Origin: an uncultured Lachnospiraceae bacterium
Lineage (GTDB): Bacteria > Bacillota > Clostridia > Lachnospirales > Lachnospiraceae
DNA length: 34,544 bases
Direction: 5' to 3'
NCBI GenBank assembly: GCA_910587955.1
Contig: CAJUNN010000029.1
Coordinates: 1-34,544 of the forward strand
A program made the position numbers and the translations under genes. The notes beneath the pieces are model-generated. The model saw only the letters and a list, made by a program, of their open reading frames with translations, did no database searches and was not told the DNA's origin. Positions 1 through 8,200 of this stretch are shown piece after piece. Positions within the stretch are counted from its first letter, which is position 1; each line of letters begins with the position of its first letter.

Positions 1-152
1 AAACACTGTTCTGCTTTGATATTTTCAATTTCTTTGTCCTGCTGGTTCTGCCGCAAATACCAGCGGTATACGGCAAACACAGCAGAAAAAATGACCGCAA
101 GTGCCGAAATCACGCTTGCAGCCGTTATAATTGTGTTCGTTTCAATATACAT
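1..152 (-). CDS. Small single-TM holin-like protein (cut by window edge)
   Basis: The minus strand opens with an ATG at 152 and reads MYIETNTIITAASVISALAV and onward off the left edge, so only about 50 N-terminal residues are seen. Residues about 9-30 form one hydrophobic helix, followed by a charged Arg/Gln/Lys/Glu-rich segment. Short one-helix proteins with a charged tail at the end of the tail operon are usually holins of the BhlA/UviB kind, and an amidase would be expected just outside the window. The start overlaps the end of the upstream gene by 11 bases, which implies translational coupling. The holin role is inference from shape and position. Confidence 0.6.
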   Translation of the reverse strand, partial: MYIETNTIITAASVISALAVIFSAVFAVYRWYLRQNQQDKEIENIKAEQC

Positions 153-579
153 TTTCCTTATGCCTCCATAAGCAATAGTGCGGCCTCTCCTCCAGAAACA
201 TCCAGAACCGCAGCCAATCATCCAGCACAATAGCCGCCAGCGACACCGGCACCCATAACGCTATGTACTGCGGGCATATCTGCCCCAAAACGTTCCCCGG
301 CAATCCTGAGTAATCCCAGACACCCCAGCTCATCCATAGGTTGACGATACACCCGGTCAGAAACTCCAGCACCGTGACGATGGCTGCGCCGATGAGCGCC
401 TGTTGCCATAGCGGCATACACCAGGGGATCAGCTCATTAACCGCCCCAATGGCCAGAAAACAGATTCCGCCCAGGATGAACATCGTCCAATGGCTGTGTC
501 CCCGCCAGGCCAATTCCAAGATAAAATACAACAGGCCGCCAATACCACCCAGAATCTTGTTCTTATACCACTTCTGCAC
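142..579 (-). CDS. Multi-pass membrane protein, ABC-transporter type IV (CmpB)-like, near lysis genes
   Basis: This 145-aa protein has about four hydrophobic segments (residues ~8-25, ~31-50, ~60-82 and ~103-122) rich in Trp and Gly. The pattern resembles the putative ABC_trans_CmpB membrane family often found beside holins in Clostridia prophages. The start is GTG at 579 after GAAGGAAAAGG, inside the end of the upstream gene (17-base overlap), and its stop overlaps the next gene. It could assist holin or lysis function or be a superinfection-exclusion membrane protein; the sequence does not decide. No catalytic residues are recognisable. Confidence 0.6.
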   Translation of the reverse strand: MQKWYKNKILGGIGGLLYFILELAWRGHSHWTMFILGGICFLAIGAVNELIPWCMPLWQQALIGAAIVTVLEFLTGCIVNLWMSWGVWDYSGLPGNVLGQICPQYIALWVPVSLAAIVLDDWLRFWMFLEERPHYCLWRHKENVY

Positions 580-1294
580 CCTTTTCCTTCACCTCCCCTC
601 CGGCCGTCGCCATCATGCGGGCCAGGTAGTCCTTCAGGACTTCGCTTTGGTATTTCTCCGGGATGTCGGCACCGTAGAAAATACCTTCCAGCTCCTCCGC
701 CGTCTCCGCTCCGGCGATCCACATGTTAAGTGCATTGCAGTAGGTGGTATGGTAAGACACATACTCCATGGCTGCCTTGATGATTGTCTGCATCTCTGTT
801 GCCGAGTAATACCGGCAGGGGTGGCCGTCCTGGTGATACTCTAGGTGTTCGGCTCCTGCGGCCAGCTGGGCCTGCTTGCCGAACAGGTTGATCTGATCTT
901 TCTCGGTTAGGGAAAACCGCTCCCAGCCGGACGGCAGTTCCACGGACACACCAGCATAGATGACCCGTTCGCAGTCTGCACTGATACCCAATTTCTTAAT
1001 CTCTTTCAACATCTCCAACGTCGGCGGCTCCGGCTCAGGTTCCGGTTCAGGCGGGGGCGGCGGGCTCCATGCACGGCCATCATTGGACAGGATAACGCTG
1101 CCGTCTTCCATCTGCCGATAGATCGTGGTATAGTCCTGATAGTCTCCATAGACGGAACCTTTGTCCGTCAGGAGCCGGAACCCGGTTGTCAGTTTCACTT
1201 CCGGGAACGGAGGATGGAGCTGCACCAGTCCAGGGCCCGGAACCGTCACCTGCAGAGTATACACTTCGGCAGAACCTATAAATTTTACTTTCAT
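563..1294 (-). CDS. Tail-fibre-associated protein with polyproline linker, DUF4376-like C-terminus
   Basis: A 243-aa protein with two parts joined by a Pro/Glu-rich linker (residues ~77-90, alternating PEPEP). The N-terminal ~75 residues are beta-rich and short-loop, as in tail-fibre accessory domains. The C-terminal half contains a phrase like SLTEKDQINLFG, then a Gly-His-Pro-Cys-Arg-Tyr-Tyr-Ser segment, which matches the general pattern of DUF4376-type fibre-assembly domains. ATG at 1294 follows GGAAGAAGGAGAAGG. It sits between the receptor cassettes and the membrane/lysis genes. Assignment to fibre assembly is moderate and comes from pattern memory plus position. Confidence 0.55.
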   Translation of the reverse strand: MKVKFIGSAEVYTLQVTVPGPGLVQLHPPFPEVKLTTGFRLLTDKGSVYGDYQDYTTIYRQMEDGSVILSNDGRAWSPPPPPEPEPEPEPPTLEMLKEIKKLGISADCERVIYAGVSVELPSGWERFSLTEKDQINLFGKQAQLAAGAEHLEYHQDGHPCRYYSATEMQTIIKAAMEYVSYHTTYCNALNMWIAGAETAEELEGIFYGADIPEKYQSEVLKDYLARMMATAGGEVKEKGAEVV

Positions 1295-1340
1295 AACCTT
1301 CTCCTTCTTCCAAAAACAAAAGGACCTTTTCAGATCCCGG

Positions 1341-1406
1341 TTAACGAGTTTCTATTTTCGTTTTTTCTACATTTTGGACCACCTCCTTAACGTCCTGAAT
1401 GCCAAT
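1341..1406 (-). pseudogene. Orphan C-terminal end of a fibre gene
   Basis: Minus-strand open frame of 21 residues ending DVKEVVQNVEKTKIETR then TAA, with an in-frame stop just upstream of 1406. It has a phage structural coiled-coil flavour and starts exactly where the plus-strand receptor cassette begins. It may be the fixed tail end of a fibre gene whose middle was replaced or inverted, or it may be chance. Confidence is low. Confidence 0.25.
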
Positions 1407-1411
1407 TTAGA
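1402..1411 (+). repeat. Left arm of inverted repeat flanking receptor cassettes
   Basis: CCAATTTAGA at 1402-1411 recurs in reverse orientation at 2117-2126. The two arms bracket the tail-to-tail pair of cassettes and lie at equivalent codons (Asn-Leu-Glu) in both. Ten bases is short for a crossover site. Confidence 0.35.
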
Positions 1412-1418
1412 GATTTCA

Positions 1419-1754
1419 ATGTCAAACTTAGTTAATTTAAAAGATTTGTTTGATGATTTAAACACAGCATTTCAGAAAATTATATCCGGGTTTGTAGGTT
1501 CCCAATCTGGAACATACACTCCGCCTGGCACGATTGAAGGTGTTGTGAGACAAGCAGACTATACAGTGAATTTCCCCAAAGCATTTTCTGCAATTCCTTC
1601 TGTAGTTGCCAGTGGATATGTCCTTTATCAAAATAAAAATTATCCATGTACGGTTAGTATACTTTCTAGAACCAAAAGTGGGTTTACTTGCCGAGTGTAT
1701 TGTGCAGATGGTTTATCACCAAGACCTACAATTAATTGGACTGCTTCTATATAA
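1419..1754 (+). CDS. Receptor-binding cassette A (opposite strand, probably silent)
   Basis: This is one of very few plus-strand frames in the late region. From ATG 1419 it gives 111 aa; the frame is open further upstream but that part only mirrors the gene at 563-1294. The N-terminus is a short coiled coil (residues ~1-25). The body has the tail-fibre tip pattern F-x-K-A-F-x-x-I-P-x-V, then a Thr-x-Ser-Gly-Phe-Thr phrase and a final I-N-W-x-A. The same pattern occurs in cassette B on the minus strand, so the two are paralogous modules. No convincing ribosome site precedes it, and the phage late promoter would read the other strand, so it is probably a stored alternative. Its stop is one base from that of cassette B. 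Confidence 0.5.
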   Translation: MSNLVNLKDLFDDLNTAFQKIISGFVGSQSGTYTPPGTIEGVVRQADYTVNFPKAFSAIPSVVASGYVLYQNKNYPCTVSILSRTKSGFTCRVYCADGLSPRPTINWTASI

Positions 1755-1755
1755 A

Positions 1756-2147
1756 TTATACTCTTGCAACCGCAGACCATTTAAAAGTATACTTTTTTAT
1801 TGAATTCCCGGGGACATTTGCCATTTTAATGTTGGCAATAAATCCAGCTTGTGTAACATTTGACACAGAAAAAACACCAGCTGCAGTTGTTCCATTATAG
1901 GCAAGACAGGATACAGAGCCAGATATAGTTGGTATTTTGGCAAATGCTTTTCTGAAAGTAATCGTATGTTTTTGAATAGAATCTGCCCCATATGTACTTT
2001 CTACTGAGGCATAGCTTCCAGAGTCAGATATAATTGTATCATTTAGTCTCGTATTAATAATTTCAATATTATGTTGAATCAATTTTATATTCTGCTCCAG
2101 GCTAATATTTAAATTTTCTAAATTGGAAATTAGATAAAAATGTTGCA
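1756..2147 (-). CDS. Receptor-binding cassette B (late-gene orientation, no clear start)
   Basis: The minus frame is open from a TAG at 2148-2150 down to 1756. A coiled coil rich in Asn, Leu and Ile is followed by the tip pattern F-R-K-A-F-A-K-I-P-T-I, V-T-Q-A-G-F and a final K-W-S-A-V. This parallels cassette A (F-P-K-A-F-S-A-I-P-S-V, K-S-G-F, N-W-T-A-S). No ATG or GTG with a ribosome site is present; the best start is TTG at 2082, which would skip part of the coiled coil. It may be expressed only after rearrangement, or be decaying. Function as host-receptor binding tip is inferred from the module pattern and its place after the tail-tip genes. Confidence 0.5.
2117..2126 (-). repeat. Right arm of inverted repeat flanking receptor cassettes
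   Basis: TCTAAATTGG, the reverse complement of 1402-1411. Inverting the segment between the arms would exchange the orientations of cassettes A and B. Confidence 0.35.
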
Positions 2148-2174
2148 GCTAACTCAAAGTTGATATATTATGCC

Positions 2175-2723
2175 TTATTTTGTTGCAATAAATGTGGGCG
2201 AGTAAAATCCATAACCGTTTCGTCTTGAACTAGAAGGTCCATTTCGAATATAAAGGCTAACAACATCACCGGCTTTTAACTCATTTAATGTCCGTGATAA
2301 ATATGTGAGGTTTATATTGCCATTATTCTCGTGCCATCTATAACAATACCATACGCCTGTAGCTGAACCATTTTTATATAACTCTGCTCTGGTGCCGGCT
2401 GCTCCATCTGCAACACCTGAATGTGAGCCACTTCCGAATAGCAGGGTAAGGGACGATATGTCTTCGTTGACAGTGACTTTGATATAGCGACTGTCTTTGT
2501 ATGGTGTCAATAACGTACCTGTAACAGTTGGCGTCCCACTGGTGGTCATATTTGCACAAAACTGAACCATTGCTGCAGAACCGCCACCCATCCAAGACCG
2601 ATATGGATAAACTACTTTTCCACTTTTCTGGAATACTGTAATGCCATTACACATTACCTTATCAATGTTTTGCTCATTACAAATTATCTGTCGTATGTCT
2701 ACCCCGTTAAAAATCAAAGACAT
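2175..2723 (-). CDS. Tail tip/fibre protein
   Basis: 182 aa starting MSLIFNGVDI, then a Cys-Asn and Met-Cys-Asn-Gly repeat (residues ~15-30). This opening is common in small tail-tip proteins of Clostridia phages. The remainder is Gly/Ser/Thr/Asn-rich and beta-like, with a jelly-roll-like ending in SPTFIATK, suggesting a receptor- or sugar-binding domain. ATG at 2723 abuts the stop of the upstream gene. No enzyme motif is seen. It is the last clearly expressible gene before the opposed cassettes. The exact role (fibre, carbohydrate binding) is inference. Confidence 0.55.
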   Translation of the reverse strand: MSLIFNGVDIRQIICNEQNIDKVMCNGITVFQKSGKVVYPYRSWMGGGSAAMVQFCANMTTSGTPTVTGTLLTPYKDSRYIKVTVNEDISSLTLLFGSGSHSGVADGAAGTRAELYKNGSATGVWYCYRWHENNGNINLTYLSRTLNELKAGDVVSLYIRNGPSSSRRNGYGFYSPTFIATK

Positions 2724-3326
2724 TTAGCCCACCTCCTTGCTGTCTTGGACAGGAAGGGTAATTGTCAGAGTAGAACCGTCTAAAATAAACACAGGTATAT
2801 TCGCATTTAGCTCCTTAACCACCAAAGCATCCGCTAAAAATCCCTCCTCTGTAACTGCCGACACTTCATTAACTGTTTTTAAAATCTTATCTTTGGAAAA
2901 CCCGGCAGAAATCACCTCATATTCAACTGTCAGGCCGGAAATAGCCACATCTGAAACCATATAAGATGCAATCAAATACTCATAGGCTTCACCACCCGCA
3001 TTAATATCCTCCTGCACAAGCTCCTGGCGCGGAGTTCTGGCCAATAAGCGGGCCGGTGTATCGGACAGCAGATCTACCTTTAATATCAGCTCCCCTGCTG
3101 CCCCTTCTTCCGTAGAAAAGGGGCTTAGTACCACTTCTTCTTCAATTTCAACCAAACGGCCGCAAATATACACGTATCCCGCATCTACCCGGATCTGGTT
3201 TGCTCCCAGATATGTAAGGGCACATCCGCGAATTACCCCAGATTCTTCATTAAAAATGCGATACAATGTGGCATCATCTTTTGGTGACACCACAGAACCT
3301 TCATACTGCTTTATAATTGCTGGCAT
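2724..3326 (-). CDS. Baseplate/tail-tip structural protein
   Basis: 200 aa, starting MPAIIKQYEGSVVSPKDD. The N-terminal half (about 1-110) is beta-rich, with a phrase on a Gly-Tyr-Val-Tyr-Ile-x-Gly-Arg-Leu-Val core, as in upper-baseplate/tail-spike adaptor proteins of Firmicutes siphophages. The C-terminus carries V-N-E-V-S-A-V and V-V-K-E-L-N heptads that would form a trimeric stalk, the usual place where a receptor domain attaches. Start and upstream stop overlap (ATGA at 3326). It probably links the Gp37-like protein to the fibre. Confidence 0.6.
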   Translation of the reverse strand: MPAIIKQYEGSVVSPKDDATLYRIFNEESGVIRGCALTYLGANQIRVDAGYVYICGRLVEIEEEVVLSPFSTEEGAAGELILKVDLLSDTPARLLARTPRQELVQEDINAGGEAYEYLIASYMVSDVAISGLTVEYEVISAGFSKDKILKTVNEVSAVTEEGFLADALVVKELNANIPVFILDGSTLTITLPVQDSKEVG

Positions 3327-4390
3327 TATCTTTTTCTCCTCATATTTTTTGTATACTCTAAGCGCACTATACCAAATAGTAAGGTTGTTTCAGATAGATC
3401 GGATTTATATCCCGTAAACACGCTTTCGAACCGCTCTCCATTTTTGATAATGGTACACTTCTGGCCAATATGAAAATCTCTCCTCTTATACAGAGAATCT
3501 TTTCGTCCGATTTTAACCTTGATGGAATTATCATACTTTTCCTGATAAATCAAATCATAGGCTTCCTCATAAGCGTCCTCTTCGAATGTCTCCGCATCAA
3601 TCGTGATTGTCTTATAACGAAACACCACAGGCTCCACCCTCTGTTCCGGCGTCTGTGTGGTCAAACCGGTCACCTTGTCCAAATAATAAGTCCGTACCAG
3701 CGTCTGTCCAAAAAGCGGATCGTCTTCTCCGTATTCTCCCACAATCACAGCCTTATTGACTGACTCTTCATCATCTTTTAAGGAAATGCTGACTTCAAGC
3801 ACATTTTTTAAATCTCCTTCTATCGTTTTTCCTTGGTGCTCCCTCTTTCCTATGGTACATCTCAGTTCCCGTCCCATAACGTCCAGTTCTGCATCTATAA
3901 CAATCCCGTATTTACGAAATGCTTTCAAAGCCAGATCGTAAATATTGTGAATATTATCTGTCAGATTCAACGTTGCCCCCGGCGTCTCACTGCTATAATG
4001 TACGGAAAATCCCGGAATATTCTGAAACGGATCGGAGTTATCAATGAAATTCTCCTGTACCATGACCCCCAGAAATTGTTCCGCCGTCATCCCCTGCAGT
4101 TCTTTTCTTTCTTTGTAAACGTCCACGTCTAAAAGACTTAGCAAAGGCTTATATTTAACGCTCGTTTCTGCTGCTTTGTATTCCACAGATGTGACAATCC
4201 CTTGTATTTTTCCGGAATCAGAGGTCATCTGGATATAATCCCGCTTATATACTTCCATAAATCCCGGAATTACCAGCGTATTGTTTCCAAGTGCCATATA
4301 ATCAAACTCATATTTCTGCGCTTTGACAAGGGCCTTGCTTAGGAAGCTGTAATCCTTCCGGAAAATTTCCACCAGGTAATTATCCTGCAA
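3326..4390 (-). CDS. Siphovirus ReqiPepy6 Gp37-like tail protein
   Basis: 354 aa with a TTG start at 4390, overlapping the Dit gene by 11 bases. It begins MQDNYLVEIFRKDYSF (start codon read as Met) and continues through a beta-rich body and an acidic Asp/Glu-rich middle (residues ~200-230). It ends with a G-x-K-x-D-S-L-Y-K-R-R-D-F-x-x-G-Q-K-C-T-I-I phrase typical of the C-terminal OB-like part of Gp37-like proteins. These replace the classical tail-associated lysin at the tail tip in many Clostridia phages and form the hub below Dit. No peptidase motif is visible. Assignment rests on order (Dit, hub, adaptor) and pattern. Confidence 0.7.
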   Translation of the reverse strand: MQDNYLVEIFRKDYSFLSKALVKAQKYEFDYMALGNNTLVIPGFMEVYKRDYIQMTSDSGKIQGIVTSVEYKAAETSVKYKPLLSLLDVDVYKERKELQGMTAEQFLGVMVQENFIDNSDPFQNIPGFSVHYSSETPGATLNLTDNIHNIYDLALKAFRKYGIVIDAELDVMGRELRCTIGKREHQGKTIEGDLKNVLEVSISLKDDEESVNKAVIVGEYGEDDPLFGQTLVRTYYLDKVTGLTTQTPEQRVEPVVFRYKTITIDAETFEEDAYEEAYDLIYQEKYDNSIKVKIGRKDSLYKRRDFHIGQKCTIIKNGERFESVFTGYKSDLSETTLLFGIVRLEYTKNMRRKR

Positions 4391-5207
4391 ACTCCATCAC
4401 CTCCACCAGAAATTTAACATTTGCTGTTCCCGCGTGACTGATTTTCAGCCGGGAGCTGCCCGGGGGAAGATATATAAAACGCCTGGTATCAAAATCACTG
4501 TCTTCATAACGGTCTTTTACAAACCGTTCCAGCAAATCATACTCGGCAATCTCTAAACTTCCCGGGTTAGAATCAACTACCAGGCAGGACCCATTTTCAA
4601 TTTTCCCAAGTACTTTTCCTTCTGATACTGTTACCCCATTCTGTACCAGTCTCCAGTAAGGCGTATCCAAGGGACCATACAATTTCAGACGGCAATAAGC
4701 CTCCATCCCGGAATCATTGACCAGCTCTGCTTCCCCGCTGGCATAATCCGTATACAAATAAGGATAGGCATACTCATATTTCTTCCCATCCAGCGCACTC
4801 TCCTTCCGCACTGCTTTCTTTTCTGCGTACCAGGGAGTCGTTCCCTCAAAGGTTACTTTACAGGTCAAAAAGGTATCTTTCTCACTAATATCCCCCTTCT
4901 CTATGGTAAAGGTATTTACATCCATGTAGTACATGGTATCCAGAGGCTGGTACATCAGCACAAGAGGCGTAAACTGGAGGATCCTGCAAAATTCCTCATA
5001 TTGTTCATAACCGTCAAACACCATATTTCCATAAGGCTTTTTCTGGCTTAAGACATTTTCTTTCTCCATAAAGCTGTATCCGATCTGGGTATAGGCGGCC
5101 TTTCTGGCAATACCGAGACCTTTCGGCTTGCTGAAAAAAGCGTCTTCCCGGTTCATGTCAAAGACCTGTCCCCTCGCATTTCTCACCCAAAACTTTCTCA
5201 TGTACAC
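4380..5207 (-). CDS. Distal tail protein (Dit)
   Basis: 275 aa following directly on the tape measure gene, as Dit does in nearly all siphophages. The N-terminus has the hallmark Dit/phage_tail pattern: short strand, then N-x-E-D-A-F-F-x-x-P-x-G-L-G (about residues 18-32), then Y-x-x-F-x-x-F-I/L-Q (about 65-80). The C-terminal galectin-like half ends in a P-P-G-S-S-x-L-x-I phrase (residues ~245-255) that closes most family members. It forms the hexameric ring joining tail tube to baseplate. ATG at 5207 is preceded by TATAAGGAGGGTGTAC. Confidence 0.8.
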   Translation of the reverse strand: MYMRKFWVRNARGQVFDMNREDAFFSKPKGLGIARKAAYTQIGYSFMEKENVLSQKKPYGNMVFDGYEQYEEFCRILQFTPLVLMYQPLDTMYYMDVNTFTIEKGDISEKDTFLTCKVTFEGTTPWYAEKKAVRKESALDGKKYEYAYPYLYTDYASGEAELVNDSGMEAYCRLKLYGPLDTPYWRLVQNGVTVSEGKVLGKIENGSCLVVDSNPGSLEIAEYDLLERFVKDRYEDSDFDTRRFIYLPPGSSRLKISHAGTANVKFLVEVMEFAG

Positions 5208-5212
5208 CCTCC

Positions 5213-8200
5213 TTATAGAGCCGTCCCAAACCGTTCATTGACATACTCAAATGTCCGATCCAGTTCGCTATCTGTCATCTGCTGGGGCTGGATATAAATT
5301 TGCACGGTCCCCACTGCCTGACCCGTCGGTTCTCCATAAGATGCGGAAACTCCCGGTCTCATTCCCGGCGGCTCCGCTTCCTGAATCATAGAATCGTATA
5401 GGGCTCCCTGAACTGCATCCTTAAGGTTCTGCGTTTTGGCCTGGATTCCGCGCACCCAGCCGTCCATGTAATAGCCACCCATTTCTTCCGTTACCTTAGA
5501 CGGGCTGTGGATGCCAAGCTCCGCCTTTGCTGCAGCTATAGATGCCCGTGCCACCTCTACAGCTGCATTGATCACGGTGCTTTTCCCGGATCGGATTCCA
5601 TTTGCCAGACCTTCGGAAAACTGCAGGCCGATCTGGCTTGCCACAGCGGAAGATAATTGAGTCCTTGCCGTTACTAAAGTTGCATTTGAAACTTCCGACA
5701 TGGACACTGTAACCATCTTTTGATTGTTTTTGATTCCCATGGAAAGGCCTTCCATCAGATTTTTCCCAGTTTCCCTGGTCTTCTTGGAGGGACTTTGACA
5801 GCCCGTGGAAGTGTTTGCCGTTTTTACCAGCCCTTCCCCGGCTTTCTCCATAGCTTCATTTACAACAGGCACATTATTTTCAATTCCCTGTGTCAATCCC
5901 GCTACCATGTTTGCCCCGGTCTCTTCAAACTGTTCCGCAATGGTATCCGGCAGGGAAACGGATTCCGCCCACAGTTCATTGGCTCTTTTCAGCTCTTCAT
6001 CCGTCATCTCCGCAAAGGCCTGGACATAGGCAGCTCCTTCCGGTCCAAGCCCGGCCAGATGCTCCAGAAGCCCCTGACTTATCAGCATTCCGTTTTCATC
6101 CGCCCGACCTGCAAGTTCGCTTAGATTATCTCCCCAGTCCTTCATTCCCTGGACCTGGGAGTCCATGTTCGAGAGAATCTTTTCCCCGGAAATGGAATTT
6201 TGTTTCTCATACTCGGAAAATATATCCATCTGCTCCCGGACCGCTTCACGGATGGATTCCCCCATCTCGCCAAAAGATCTCTTAATTTCGTCCGCCTGCT
6301 CCCCTATGAGCCCGGCGGCGTCCGCCGTCCCTGCTGCCATTCCTCCGACGGCCTCCGAAGTCTCGTCAATGCCGGAATGATCGCTAATCTTCTGGGAAGT
6401 CTGGCTGTACTCTTCTCCCAGCATTTCCAAAGTCCCCTTGGTCTCCTCAATCTGCCGATCCAGATTGGCCAGGGCCTCTTCACTGGTTGCAACCGCATAC
6501 ACATAGGAACCGCCCTCCGCCGTTCCCTTGGAAATCTGTTCGTTTAGTTCTTCCAGAGAAATATTCTGCTCTTTCAGATACCCGTTTAGCGCCTCCTGGG
6601 CCTGGGATATGGATACAAGCGCCTCCTCCCTCTTGCTCATCAGATCCGTCAGTTCATCTTCCGCTGCGCACTGCTGTTCTACAATCTGGGTAATCTCTTC
6701 CTGGTAATACTGGGCCCTGGCAAGCTCCGCATATTTCTCGGCCAGTCTTTGCACTTCTTCGTTATTCTGCTCCAGATAGCCGGTCTGCTCGTTAATGGTC
6801 AGATTCAGATCCGGCATAATCTGGTTTAACTGAGCCACCACGGAGCGCATCCGCATCTTCTCTTCCGTGGTCAGCCTCTCCTTGGAATTAAGCTCCGTCA
6901 GCTCCGTGGTCAAGCGTCTCGCAGTCTCCGCACTCTGCTCCTGGGCGGTCCGGTTTTCCTTCATGGAGCGGATGCCCTCCGCCACGTTGCTGTTGAAATC
7001 CTTATTGTTTTTTACCGTCTCCCAGATCTCACGGTTCAGCTTCTCCGTCTCCGTCTTCGCATCCGAGGAAACGACTGCATACGTAACAAGCGCCACTCCT
7101 GCAGCAGCTATGGCAGTGGCCAGAAGTACATAGGGGTTGGCTTTCACCACCACATTAAGCGCCGCCTGGGCCGTGGATGCTCCTTCCGTGGAAATTTTAA
7201 ACGCCTGGATTGCCTCCACGGTCTCCTGCACATAAGTAGCTGCCTTAAAGGCCCCCATGCCCGCTCCGATTCCTGCCAGCACGGAAACAATTTCCCCTCC
7301 GTTCTCCAGAATGAAGCTCATGCCGTCTATAACGCAGGGCAGGGCATCCATGCCGAAGTCCAGGGCCGCTTCCGTCACGATCTCAAACTGTCCTGCCAGG
7401 CGGTCCATGCTCTTTCCCAGATTCCCGGTCTGCAGCTGCTGGTTGACTTTCCCCAGCTCTTTTGACGCGCTCCTTGTTATATTTTTAAAGGATTCATCAA
7501 ATTTGGAATACAGGGTAATCCCCGTACTCTCTGCCGTAGAACTCAAGGTCCGCAGTTCCCCGGCGAGATTGTCGGACATGGTTTCCGCCATAGCTCCCGC
7601 CGCTCCGTCCGCATCAGAAATATACCCGGACAGTTCATCAAACCGCTCCCCACAGTTGGCAATCAGAGCCTCCGCACCTTTCAGGGTCCTGGAATCAAAA
7701 ATGGCGTTCATCACATTGGCCCGATCCTGATCAGACAATCCGGACAGCGCACGATCCAGATCTTTCAAGGTCTCATTCAGCGGACGCATCTTTCCCTCTG
7801 CGTCATACACATGGATCCCATAGGCCTCCATTGCTGCGCTGGCTGCCGCAGTGGGGGAAGTGAGATTTTTCAGGACATTGCGGAGCATGGTGCCGCCCTC
7901 CGCCCCTTTTATTCCGTTGTCTGCCAAAATCCCCAGTTCTGTGTTTAGTTCTATGGTTCCGCCTGCCAGCATCTTAGCCGTCCCGCCTATCTGCAGGATG
8001 GCTTCCCCCAGCTGGGCGATACTGGTATTGGATTTCTGGGCTGTCACTGCCATCTTGTCGGAGAATCCCACAAACTCGTCACTTTCAAGGTTCAGGGCGG
8101 CCATAGAATCCGTGGCCAGATCCGAAGCATAGGCCAGGTCCATCCCCCCGGCAGCCGCTAGATTGAGAACACTTGGAAGCGTCTTTGCCGCTTTCTCAGC

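Noticed and set aside
1161..1418. N-terminal extension of cassette A
   Set aside because: This part is the reverse of the 563-1294 gene start and the gap; only the part after about 1402 shows fibre pattern.
1402..2150. Diversity-generating retroelement explanation for the fibre cassettes
   Set aside because: No reverse transcriptase, template repeat or adenine-specific variation is visible in the window.
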